Assembly: GCF_964028515.1 (NCBI RefSeq)
Contig: NZ_OZ034788.1
Span: 1,426,001-1,490,000, forward strand
Direction of reading: 5' to 3'
DNA length: 64,000 bases
Origin: Wolbachia endosymbiont (group B) of Hofmannophila pseudospretella
Lineage (GTDB): Bacteria > Pseudomonadota > Alphaproteobacteria > Rickettsiales > Anaplasmataceae
Below, one piece after another: positions 28,801 through 40,015 of the stretch (position 1 is the first letter of the stretch; the number at the start of each line of letters is the position of its first letter). The translations under genes and the position numbers were made by a program. Under the pieces are notes generated by a model. It was given only the letters and a program-made list of their open reading frames with translations. It was not told the DNA's origin and did not search any database.

Positions 28801-31800
28801 GTTTTAGCTGTAGACGATGATGAATTAGATAAATATATTTTTACTTATACGAATCAAGATGAAAGTATAGGAAGAGAGGCTACCACACTTGTGCTATCAA
28901 ACCAGGCCAAGAGTGAGGCAGTAATATTAAATATTATAGAACGTAGTGGTGAGCAGAGAGCACTTAGGGGGAAAAAGGAATCTGATAGTAAAAGGATTCC
29001 CCCAATTGATGGGCTGAGAATCAATTCTGCAGTTAAAATTGATGTAACAATAAACACGGGAGTACAGCATAAACCAGATGGATTTGAAGTAGAAGGGGGA
29101 GAAGATAAATCTTATTATCAGGGTATAAATATAGAAAAAGTCTCTGGTAGTTCTCAAGGTAAGTTTCAGGGTCAATTCGAAAAGATAGAGAATGTTAAGG
29201 TTGGTAATTTAGTTAAAGGTCTACGGAAAAGTATTGACATAGAAAGAACAAGTGGTGACAAAAAAAGAAGTGATAGGAAACTAGGAGAATCATTGTCTCC
29301 TTTAGCGGAAGTCTTGTTTCCTTTCAAGGGATTAATCAAAAAAGAAATAGACTTTCAAGCAATAATACAAGGCTTATTTATAAATGAAGAAACTGAAGAT
29401 GGTAAAGAGATTAGAGTGTATATGGAATCTAATGCATCTCCACAAGGGAGGATAGACCTAGCGTTATCTTTTACACAACTATCAGAAAATGATGACTCTT
29501 TCATAGAAGATGATCCAATTATCATAGAGTTAAAACTTGCTAATAGTGATAACGATGCAAATAGTAAACTAAAGCAAGCAAAAGAACAGCTGAGTGAGAA
29601 ATATAAAATTCTCAGGTCCTTCACTGATAAAAAGACAGCTAAGCATGTAGCTATGGTTTTCAATATTGGAGCCAGAGACAAGAATAATGTAATCAAGGTA
29701 AGCGCGCAGGATGTTAAAGTTGACCATACTTCCAGTAGCTCTCCTGAAAAGAAAAGACCAGGATCTCCACTTGCTGGATGCCCCAAGAGAAGGAGAGTGA
29801 GAAATGTGGATGTATTATGCATAGACTCGAATGATGAAGAGAGCATTGAAGAGAAAGAGAGAAAAGAAGAGTTTATGAAAGAACTATTCAATACTGATAA
29901 GATGAGGGAAAGAGCAAAAAGCATTGAGTTTTATGATCAACTTTTTAAGGTATCTGATCAGATGTTCAAAGAAGGAACTATAGATCCAAGTATCAAAGAA
30001 GCTCTTATAGTAAAGCTCAAAAATATAGATCTAAATTCAATAGATCCAGAGATTAGAGATATTGTGAAGGAAATGAAGAACAATGTAGAAAATAAAGAAG
30101 AAATAGAAAATATCCTGAGAAGATATGGAGTAGCAGAAAAAATAGGAAAAGTAGCAGAAGGTGCAGGTTTTGCCTTTACAATGTTTTTAGTTGGTAAACA
30201 TATAGTAAATGGAGACATAGAAGGATTAGGCTATGATGCATTAAATCTCTGGGTAATGCCAAAGATTGGCGAAAAAATCTCTGGAAAGATATTAGAGTTA
30301 GGAACAAAGCTTGATTCTCAGATGCTAAAGGGGTTTGCGCCAGTTATGGGACGTGCTATAGGTAATTTTGCAGCATTTTTAGGGTTAGCGGAGTCAATAA
30401 AGGCTCATCAGAGTGCAACAGATCCAGTAGATATAAAGATTGCTGACCTAAACATTGCAACTAATTCCATTTTTATAGCTGCAGATGTACCTGCGGTTGT
30501 TACTGAGACAATGTCAGCTATAGGTATGGAAGCTGGAATAATAGGAGAATTTGCTGGTCCAGTTGGTGCCGCTGTTTCAGTTGCTGTAATCATTATAGCA
30601 CAGTTTGTAGAAGCAGGACTTGAAGTAGAAAAATTAACAGAACAAATGAATCTTACAGATCAGGAGAGACATGATCTTTATTGGGATTTCTTTCTTGGTA
30701 AAAAAGTACCAGATTATATAAAAGATGACATAGAAGCAGAAAGTATATATAAACAATATGTATCAAAGCTTATAAGCCAATATAAAAATAATTATGATAA
30801 AATAGTTATGTCATTGCCTTATATATTGGCTACAAAGGAGGAGCGTGGTGATGCGGAAATACGACTCTTCAGAGTTTACTGTCGTACTAACACAAAAATA
30901 GTTGATACTAAGTTTGGTTTTGGATTCAATACAAATGTTACACATCCATTTCATATCAGTGATATTAATTCTAGGGTGGTTCCTACAAACATTGAGAGTT
31001 ATAGTGTCGTTTGCGGACCACGTGATAGTGATGTTAAAGTACAAGTTGATAATCCTTCATGTACTGACTGTGTTGTAAATGGAATTGGTTCAGGATGTGA
31101 TAGTTTATATGATCATAGCAACGTATTATTGAATAGAACATTTGAAAAGTGGTTTTTACAAGAGTATCCTAGCGACTGTTATAATGCGGTTATATATAGA
31201 AATACAAATTCCCGTGGGTATGGGAGCATGTATCATATACTATCTCAAGATGCTAATATTAATGTTGTTTTTCAAGAAAAGGATATTTTAAATGGTGATC
31301 GAGATAGGAGAGATAAGATAGAAAATAGGTACTATTTTGAAAAGTCGCTGGATAGCTGTAAGGTACATAATCCAGGTAGAAATTTCTTTTACATAGCAGG
31401 AAAGTTTTCTTGTGATTTAGGGGCAGATGGGCAAAAGAACATAGTCATAACACAAGGTAATCTTACTACAGATTCAATAAACATACATTCTATTGTTGGC
31501 AGCAACAAAGCTAATCATATAAAAGTTTCTTATGCAGATTATACAGACGGTAAAGGTGGCAATGATGTAATAACAGCAAAGAACTTTACTACAATAAAGG
31601 GTTATTTTGGTGATTCTATTTATGGAAAGGGTTTAGTATTATTACCAATAAATCTTAGTGATATAGGTAATATCACTCATACTAATAATATAACAACCAT
31701 CTATAATAAAAGTGGAGCTTTTATAAGTATAGATAAACAGATATTGGTAAAAACAGCAGATGGTTCGTTTGTAACTCCGACAAAAGTAGACAATAAAACT

Positions 31801-31876
31801 GGTGTAGTAACAAACTTACATGTAACAAAAAGCGTAGGTAATGACGTTGTGTTAGATGATGAATTGGATAATTTAA

Positions 31877-32738
31877 GAGCCTGTACGTGATCTCAAAAAA
31901 GGGATAGAATGAGAGGATAAAGTATATAAAGTAGGATATGCGAAGTTTATATCCAAGTGATATAAGTCGAGAAAAGTTTGAGATTATTGTAGCAGATCTG
32001 GAGTCTTGCAGGAAGAGGACAAAGCCAAGAACACTTGATTTATATCATGTATTTTGTGGAGTGTTATACGTCTTAAAAAGTGGCTGCCAGTGGAGAATGT
32101 TACCAAAAGAGTTTCCAAAATGGCGGAATTGTTACGACTATTTTAAGAAGTGGAGTGAAAAAGCAGATGCAAATAAAGAAAGTGTTCTGGAGCTGGTATT
32201 AAAAAAAAATAGTTGGCGTGGTCCGACAAAACAATGGTCGGAAAGAAAAAACCAGCTTCTGCATAATTGATGCACAAAGCGTAAAAAATGCAGATACTGC
32301 TGAAGAAAAAGGCTATGATGCAGGCAAAAAGGTTTCAGGAATAAAACGCCATATTGCGGTAGATACACAAGGTTTACCCCACGCAATTTATATAACAACG
32401 GCAGAAATAACTGATCGTAGTAGCGCTGTGAGAATGATTAAAAATGCTAAAGAAAACCTATCTGAAGTTAAAAATATACTAGTTGATGCTGGCTACACAG
32501 GAGAAAATTTTGCAACACAAATAAAAGCAACTATTGGCGCTACCGTTGAAGTAATAAAGCGAAACGAATTACACACCTTTGTCGTATTGCCGAAAAGATG
32601 GGTTGTTGAGAGATCTTTTGCTTGGTTGCAAAAATGTAGGCGATTGTGGAAAAATTGCGAGCGGAAACTCAACACTAGCCTGCAAATGGTCGTTCTTGCT
32701 TTCGCTGCTTTGCTTCTGAAAAGATTATGAACAGGCTC
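31877..32738 (+). mobile_element. IS5-family element, copy 1 (in cifB)
   Basis: 862 bp with about 17-bp imperfect terminal inverted repeats beginning GAGCCTGT, flanked by direct repeats TAA (31874-31876 and 32739-32741), the TNA target type of the IS1031/IS427 groups. The second copy at 34369-35230 has the same length and lies in the opposite orientation. Confidence 0.92.
31938..32730 (+). CDS. IS5-family transposase, two frames (copy 1)
   Basis: First frame 31938-32270 (RKRTKPRTLDLYHVFCGVLYVLKSGCQWRMLP, the DUF4096-like N-terminal part). The second frame to 32730 carries the catalytic DDE part (IIDAQSVKNAD, LVDAGYTGENF, VVERSFAWLQKCRRLWKNCE). The frames join by a -1 shift at nine A residues (32201-32209), which yields LKKKIVGVVRQNNGRKEK. 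The shift is the usual control of this IS group. Confidence 0.88.
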
Positions 32739-34368
32739 TAAGAAAAATAGACAATTCAAACTTTAGTATTACAAAGCAATTATCAAGCGCCAATTATCAT
32801 AGCACTATAGGTGGCTCTAGCAATCATATTTTTTATCCTGATAAAGAGCATCATAATTTTTACTGGGAAGCTCCAAGTAATATAAGTCATCTTTATCTCT
32901 TCGATAACAGAAACGCTAATATTACGATTGCTCAAGCAAATGGTATACTAGATTTTAGCCAATTAAATTGTACATTAAGCGATATACAATTTATAGGAAA
33001 TGATAAAGGAGAAATAAAGGTTAACAAAAATGATTTACATGTAACTTTGCTACCAGATTATAAAGATGTTACAGTTACATTTGACGGAAAAGAATATTAC
33101 AAATTTCAAAATGGGGAACTAGAGCGTGATTATTGTTCTCATAGCTTTAAAGTAGATGGAAGATTCAGTGTTAATGGTACTGACCTGTTAAATCATCATA
33201 ATTGTTTCACGTTTGATTCAGATAAAGTGCTTTTTTTGAAGCTAAATAATGATTTGCTATTGTTATCAGATAGAGGGGCATTATCAATATCGAATTATTA
33301 TTCTTTTGTTCATAAAAATTGGGATTTATCCATAAGGCTAAATAATAGAATTGTGGAACCAGGAGAATTTGGAGAAAGAGCTGATAAATTTAGTTCTTTC
33401 AGATATTATAAACCAGATGAGCAAGGGTTACAGATTTATCATAACCAACCTGTTAACAAAAATGATATTGGTTTAGTTGATTTAAAAGATAAGTCTATAT
33501 TAAATTTCGATATGAAAGTTATGAATGATATCTTATTGCTATCACATAAAAATAACACTCTTGTAAAAGTAGAAAATTGGAATACTTATCAGCCAGCAAA
33601 AGAAATAATGTTTGCTTTTAATGATGCAGTGGTTTCTAACTCAAAATGTATAACTTCTATTTGTAATCCAGAAGATGTTATAGTGGAGTTTAATAAGGAA
33701 AAAGTAATTTTATTAAAAAAACTGGTGCTCAATGTTATAGCGAAAGATAATTTTAATAAAGCTAAACATTTAATTAAAAGTACTAATTTTGAAGGTGGGG
33801 ATGAATTAAGGTATTTATACTTAACTATCATTGCTATTCAAATGGGTAGACTGCACTCAGTCATAACTCTTTTTAATAGAGGGTATTTTAGCATCAGAGA
33901 TAAAGACATTCATGTTCTGCGCTGGGCTATTCAGGAGGGTAAATTAGACATAGCTAAGTTTCTTATTGATCAAGGCGCTGATATTGAGTCTCGAAACGCA
34001 TACAATGAAAGACCCTTGCATCTTGCTGTTAAAGCAGGCAGTTTGGATATAATAAAGCTTCTTTTTAATAAAGGTGCTAATGTCAACGCTACAGATATGT
34101 ATGGCCAAACGCCTTTAAGCTTGGCTATTCGAAGGAATTGTAGAGACATAGTAGAGTTTTTAAGACAAGCACAATTGGATTTAGATAGAGAATTGTCAAA
34201 TGCGACACAAGATAGCTGTTCTGGTAAAATTAAAAGTCTTGTAAGTCGAGGTGCTAATATTAACATCAGAAATAATGATCGTAATACTCCTCTGCACCTA
34301 GCAGCTAAAAAGGGTTACTTGTGTATGGTAAAAGAGCTCATAGAGAACGGTGCTAGAGTTGATGTTAA

Positions 34369-35230
34369 GAGCCTGTTCATAATCTTTTCAGAAGCAAAGC
34401 AGCGAAAGCAAGAACGACCATTTGCAGGCTAGTGTTGAGTTTCCGCTCGCAATTTTTCCACAATCGCCTACATTTTTGCAACCAAGCAAAAGATCTCTCA
34501 ACAACCCATCTTTTCGGCAATACGACAAAGGTGTGTAATTCGTTTCGCTTTATTACTTCAACGGTAGCGCCAATAGTTGCTTTTATTTGTGTTGCAAAAT
34601 TTTCTCCTGTGTAGCCAGCATCAACTAGTATATTTTTAACTTCAGATAGGTTTTCTTTAGCATTTTTAACCATTCTCACAGCGCTACTACGATCAGTTAT
34701 TTCTGCCGTTGTTATATAAATTGCGTGGGGTAAACCTTGTGTATCTACCGCAATATGGCGTTTTATTCCTGAAACCTTTTTGCCTGCATCATAGCCTTTT
34801 TCTTCAGCAGTATCTGCATTTTTTACGCTTTGTGCATCAATTATGCAGAAGCTGGTTTTTTCTTTCCGACCATTGTTTTGTCGGACCACGCCAACTATTT
34901 TTTTTTAATACCAGCTCCAGAACACTTTCTTTATTTGCATCTGCTTTTTCACTCCACTTCTTAAAATAGTCGTAACAATTCCGCCATTTTGGAAACTCTT
35001 TTGGTAACATTCTCCACTGGCAGCCACTTTTTAAGACGTATAACACTCCACAAAATACATGATATAAATCAAGTGTTCTTGGCTTTGTCCTCTTCCTGCA
35101 AGACTCCAGATCTGCTACAATAATCTCAAACTTTTCTCGACTTATATCACTTGGATATAAACTTCGCATATCCTACTTTATATACTTTATCCTCTCATTC
35201 TATCCCTTTTTTGAGATCACGTACAGGCTC
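34369..35230 (-). mobile_element. IS5-family element, copy 2 (in cifB)
   Basis: 862 bp, inverted relative to copy 1, with TAA at 34366-34368 and 35231-35233. It splits an ankyrin repeat; the flanks join in frame as …ARVDVKNRFDETPLHCAA…. Each copy has its own target duplication, so they inserted independently. Confidence 0.92.
34377..35169 (-). CDS. IS5-family transposase, two frames (copy 2)
   Basis: Same two-frame design as copy 1 (35169-34837 and to 34377). It differs from copy 1 by at least one residue (RMVKNAK against RMIKNAK), so the copies are almost but not fully identical. Confidence 0.88.
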
Positions 35231-36632
35231 TAAGAACCGCTTTGATGAAACTCCTCTACACTGCGCTGCTGGAGAAGGTTTTTCAGATGTAGTAAAAGAG
35301 CTCATAAGGAGAGGGGCTAATATTGCTGCCCGAGATGGCAATTTTTATCGTACTCCTCTGCATTTGGCTGCTAAGGGAGGTTACTTAGGCGTGGTAAAAG
35401 AACTAGTGAAGGTGGATATTAATGCTAGGGATAAAAATGGTGATACTCCTCTGCATTTGGCTGCTAAAGAAGGTCGCTTAGATGTAGTAGGGAAGCTCAT
35501 AGAGAACAATGCTGATATTAATATTCGGAATTACTATGGTAGCACCCCTCTATATAAGGCTGCTGAGGAAGGCTACTTGAGTACAGTAAAAAAGTTCATG
35601 GAGAATGGAGCACACATTAGTATTAAGAATAGATATGGCAGAACACCACTAGGTATTGCTAGAGATAAAGGACATGATAGTGTTGTGCAATATTTAGAAG
35701 GGATCGAAAGAGAAAGAGGAAAACCTGTACAACGTAAACGCCGTCATCATCATGGGGATCACGATCGTCATCATAGTCACTTATCACATAAACCTCTTGC
35801 TATAGATTTAAGTAATCAACCTGAGATAGTAGCTAGGCAAGATGTGTCAAAGAATTCATTGCAGGGTGATGATACAGGCTATAACAAAATAGGAGCTACA
35901 AGCGGAGCAAGTAAGCCGTCTTCATGGATAGATGCTGTTAAAGGTGTTTTTCAGTTTATCTCTTCCCCTTTAAGGGCTGCGTTGCCTTCATTTTCAGAAA
36001 ATAGCTCTAGCCGTTCTGGTACAGCAGGAAGTAGCTCCAATCATTCTGATACAGTAAGAAACCCAAATATCCAATATACTAGCCAATTTAGTCGTGAAGT
36101 TTGTGCGAGTAATAATGCTAGCTTGATGTTTTTCTTGTTACAAGCTTTTCTAGATAAAAAGTGTCCTCTTCCTAAGTTTTCTGATGTTAATCCTGTAAAG
36201 GCTCTTTTTTACACATCGGATATTATAAAGTCGTTCAAGGAAGTATTAGAGAAGCAAGCTGAATCGAAAGGTGGTATAAAAATGCACCGCTTAGATATTA
36301 ATTTTGAGAAATTATTTGAGAAGATTAATGAAAAAATTAGGAGTGGTGAATTTAATGAAATTTCAGGGATTTTAAAATCATACGCAGAGGAAGCATTGCC
36401 TGGTAGAGAACCCGGAGATCCCGGTAGATTAAGTCCGAAAAAGTTTGATAAGTTTATGGCTGAATTTAATAGAAGAATAGACCCAGTAATAAATCAATTA
36501 ATGCAACAAATGTTAAGCAGATTAGAAGTGAGTGACGTAAAAGAACAACAAATAAGCTTGGAGCCTAAAAGTTATCTAAATAATACTTCTGTTCAATGTC
36601 ATTTAACTCAAGCTAGAGGTCAAGGTAAAGTA

Positions 36633-37310
36633 TTAATTCCTTAATTTTTGAATTTCATCTATCGAAAAGCCGGTAATTTGAGCGATAACATCAATAGAGA
36701 CACCGGCCTTAAGTGAGTTCTTTGCCACTTCGATTTTCTCTGCTTTTCTGCCTTTTTCATGTCCGATTTGGATGCCTTCTTCTTTACCTTCTTCTCTACC
36801 TTTTTCAGTAGCATCATCAAGTTTTTGAGCGAGGACAGCCTGTTCATCAAGAATACGTTTTATTTCCTGTTCATAGGCAATAAATTCTTTTTCTGACCAG
36901 TTGAATCTATTTAGCTCTTCATAGGCCTTTTTAATTATTACATCACTACCTATTATTTTTTCCAGCTCTTCTTCACTAGTCTCATCTGCATATCGAAAAA
37001 AATAAACCCATTTTTCAACTATATTTTCCAACTGATCTTCCTTATTCTTTGGAAATTTTGGCAACTCAATAAATATAAAATAGAAATCTTTTAGATCATG
37101 ATCATTAGTGTCTTCATCTCGAATAGTATGCTTTGATTTGTACTCAGATTTATTAGGAAACAGTACACAATCTGCTATAGCAATGAAGATAATTTCCTTA
37201 AGGTTAATGATACTGGTCACCTTTATCAGCTTGCCTTGAGTAAGCTTTAGCAGCATAGTATTGGGCACGTTTTTCAAAGCCTTGTATCTTTGGTCTTAGT
37301 GAATTGGTCA
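36633..37310 (-). pseudogene. Rpn-family PD-(D/E)XK nuclease, truncated and frameshifted
   Basis: The recognisable part is the C-terminal two thirds of the Rpn/PDDEXK_2 transposase-like nuclease family: GFEKRAQYYAAKAYSRQADKGDQYH, then after a one-base shift near 37205 LKEIIFIAIADCVLFPNKSEYKSKH…DLKDFYFIFIELPKF, and the charged EEGKEEG…GRKAEK tail. The N-terminal catalytic part is missing where group II intron C begins (about 37311). It overlaps the cifB end by 12 nt, tail to tail. Non-functional. Confidence 0.82.
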
Positions 37311-38132
37311 GGTAAGGAAGCAATATTACTACTACTCCCTCCCTTAGAAACGCAGCATGCAGGTTTCCCCACACTACGCTTGAGTCCCTTATCTAAGTTC
37401 TTCTTTTCTCGAACCGGCTTGTCTTTCATAAATCCTCAGAATACATCAACTTTAGTGGTGACACTAACAGTAGAGAACCTTCTCTTGAAAAGGAGCTTGC
37501 TAACATTCTTGTTCGTTTCACTCTCTCATCAAAATACTTTTTCCATTTTAAGTCAAGGGGATTTGCATCCGCTCTGATTTTAACATGTCGTCTGATAGGT
37601 ATATCAATCAGCTTAAGCAGTCTTAAATACCGTATCTCTTTTGGTTTGTTCTTGCATAGGGGTGCAGCAAAAACCCATTGGCGTTGACCCATTACTTTGA
37701 AGTAACGATTCTTTATCCAACGTAATCCTTTACGAGGATGTCTTTTCTTTGCCCATTTCCATAAACTATGCCAAATTTCATTGTCGATCTTTCTAAACGC
37801 TTTTTTAGCACACACATGGTGATAGTAATTTCCCCATCCTCTCAGTAGAGAATTGAGTGACTTAATTACTATAGCCTGAGTGTTCGCTATATTTGCTTTT
37901 ATCAATGTACGTGCTTTATTCAGAAGTCTTTTAATACTTTCTTTCGAAGGTTTAATAATTAACTTCTTATTATATCTACGTACATTACAACCAAGAAAGT
38001 CAAACCCTGTTGTGATAGATGTAATCTTTGTCTTCTCTTCTGACAGAATTAAACCTCGCTCATGAAGAAAAGATGATACTAAAGGCTTAACTTCCTTTTC
38101 CAGTACTTCATGTGTGAAACCTGAAATAATAA
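37311..38132 (-). mobile_element. Group II intron C, 3' part with RT C-terminus
   Basis: The minus strand reads the C-terminal half of a group II reverse transcriptase/maturase (ISGFTHEVLEKEVKPLVSSFLHERGL…FDFLGCNVRRY…SLLRGWGNYYHHVCAKKAF), 38132-37426, then a domain V-like hairpin (core near 37350-37385, GTGTGGGGAAACCTGCATGC) and the intron end before the Rpn fragment. Its 5' half lies at 43502-43860, separated by intron B and all it contains. Confidence 0.75.
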
Positions 38133-38240
38133 GGAGAGTAGACCGGCGGAACTTCCCCACCAGTCTCTCGCAGAACTGTACGGAAAGTAGAGTGGGCAGC
38201 CAGCGAGTTACTTGTTAAGTACTTTTCCAACAACCCCTCT

Positions 38241-38279
38241 CCGAACCACGCATGATCGTTTCCGTATCACGTGGCTCTC
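38241..38279 (-). ncRNA. Group II intron A domain V
   Basis: The minus strand folds as a hairpin with the family hallmarks: AGCC near the base, a GAAA tetraloop within ATACGGAAACGATC, and closing GTGGTTCGG. This catalytic domain appears intact although the encoded protein is not. Confidence 0.7.
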
Positions 38280-38919
38280 CAATAATCTAACGTTTTAAGG
38301 AGTCACCATCATATTTTCCATATTGGATTTTCTTATGGCATTCATGACAAACAACAAGAGTTTTCCTCTGTCGTTCAATCATTCTCTTTTTCCATTCCGG
38401 TAGTTCAGTATTACGTTTACCTAGCAAATCAGCAAGTTTACGTACGTGATGTACTTCAATCTGCTCTTGTGATTTACATAATTCACAAGTTTGTGCCAAT
38501 AGTCTTTGCTCTATTTCACTACGCTTATTCCATATTGGTATAAGGTTATCACTTATGCTTACCCATTTATTCCATTTTAGCAACACAGCACCAAAGTGTG
38601 TAATTAATGGTATCTTTGATGGTAAACGATCTACTCTGATTTGGATGACTTTTCGTTTTTCACCTTCATCATTTTCGATCGTCGCACCAAATTTTCTATA
38701 AATTTTCCTGCAAGTTGTTTTGTATTTAGATGCTAAAGTCTTTACTAATGATACTTCCATCACATATTTCAGATAACTTAGTGTGTGAAGGTTGTAGGCC
38801 ATTTTGTAGTATTGTACAATTCCTCGATATTCAGTTTGATACTGAGCAACAATACTGTAAGCTGTATCAATTGTACGTTGAGGTAAATGTATCGGTTTAC
38901 CACAACGCATATATTCATA

Positions 38920-40015
38920 CCAATTCCCACTATATAAAGAACAGATAGACAATAATGGGAAAGAAGTGATACTAAAGTAGATAAAATAGAGAGGTATAAA
39001 TGGCATTAAGGTCAAAACTATTAGACGAAAAAGTTGTAAATTTGGCGAAAGAAATGTTAAAAAAGGTCAGAAATAACGCATATGTTTCAAAAAAGTTACA
39101 AGCGGTGATAGCAGGAAAAGAAAGTAGTATAAGCGCTATGGCAAGAATATGTAAAATTTCAAGGACTGCTTTGACTGAATGGATAAAGCATCTAAAATTT
39201 GGTAGAGTAGAAAGATTATTTTCCCCGTCTCAGCGGCGAAGAAAAAGCAAATTAAACAAAAATCAACGTGAGCAAATTGAAATATGGGTAGAAAGAAATC
39301 CAAATATTACTATTAAGGAAGTGCAAATAAAAATCTCAGAGGAATTTGGCCTAAACATTAGCAAATCAACAGTGCACCGTGAGATACAAAGGATGAAGTT
39401 TTCTTACATAACACCGAGGCCAATTCACCATAAACAAGATAAAAACAAGCAAGAAGAGTTTAAAAAATACTTCAATAAAATAGTCAATTCCCACCCTGAA
39501 AAGGAGGTATTTTTTTGATGAATCACGATTTGGAACTCATTCAAAAATCGGACACGGATGGTTTAAAAAAGGGGTCAGAACACAGGTTAAAATGAAAATT
39601 GGTAGACAAAATTTCTATATCTACAGTGCGGTAAATCCAAGAAGTGGTAAGAAAATTAGCCTACTTGCTCCATATGTAAACACTGATTGTATGAATATAT
39701 TTCTGGAGCAGATGTCGAAAGATTTAGGCACGAAAGAAGCCTTTCTTGTAATGGATTGTGCAAGTTGGCATAGATCAAAAAGTTTGAAAATTCAGGAAAA
39801 CATTACCATCATATACTTGCCTCCTTATTCACCGGAACTGAATCCTGTTGAAAGGTTGTGGCAATATATCAAATACAATACTTTACGCAATAGTATCTAC
39901 GATACCATAGGTTTACTTGAAGATGTTTTGTGTAATTTTATTGTCAATATTTCCAGTACTACTATTAAACGAGTTTGTAATGTTTCTTATTTGTTCGGTC
40001 AGTAATGGATTTTGG
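38920..40015 (+). mobile_element. IS630-family insertion sequence, copy 3
   Basis: 1096 bp between TA at 38918-38919 and 40016-40017, inserted in the reverse transcriptase gene of intron A in the opposite orientation. Confidence 0.93.
39000..40005 (+). CDS. IS630-family transposase, two frames (copy 3)
   Basis: First frame 39000-39518, second to 40005; T7 shift site at 39510-39516 after AAGGAGG. It differs from copies 1 and 2 by one residue in the HTH (SAMARICK against SAVARICK). Confidence 0.88.

Larger units (their letters stand above)
27490..36644 (+). pseudogene. cifB: Type V-like cifB, broken by TAG and two IS5 insertions
   Basis: Removing both IS copies with one TAA each leaves 7425 nt, one frame of 2475 codons with a single internal TAG (28798-28800). 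Start GTG 27490 with TAGGTGG upstream. Domains in this joined frame: PD-(D/E)XK 1 about 270-340 (SEAAYHGFHYGAL, NGRADLIF, VVVEFKG); PD-(D/E)XK 2 about 635-690 (PQGRIDLAL, IIIELK); TcdA/TcdB pore-forming-like hydrophobic region about 880-1060; a long beta-rich region; ankyrin repeats about 1835-2160; a basic His-rich stretch (KRRHHHGDHDRHH) about 2165-2185; and a latrotoxin-C-terminal-like end about 2285-2460. Dual nucleases plus the long C-terminus match type V CifB. No Ulp1-type protease is present. As it stands, no full-length protein can be made. Confidence 0.8.

Noticed and set aside
28891..31890. Independent gene starting at 28891
   Set aside because: Its frame continues upstream without stops to 28801 and then, across one TAG, into the preceding gene; it is the middle of one gene.
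31877..35230. Composite transposon made of the two IS5 copies
   Set aside because: Each copy has its own TAA duplication and the cifB frame is continuous across both, so they are separate insertions, not ends of one unit.
27490..36644. Deubiquitylase (Ulp1-type) cifB of type I
   Set aside because: I find no His-Asp-Gln-Cys protease domain in the joined frame.
37290..37577. Plus-strand ORF of 95 aa
   Set aside because: It is antisense to the intron C 3' end and reverse transcriptase; no ribosome site or protein-like composition.
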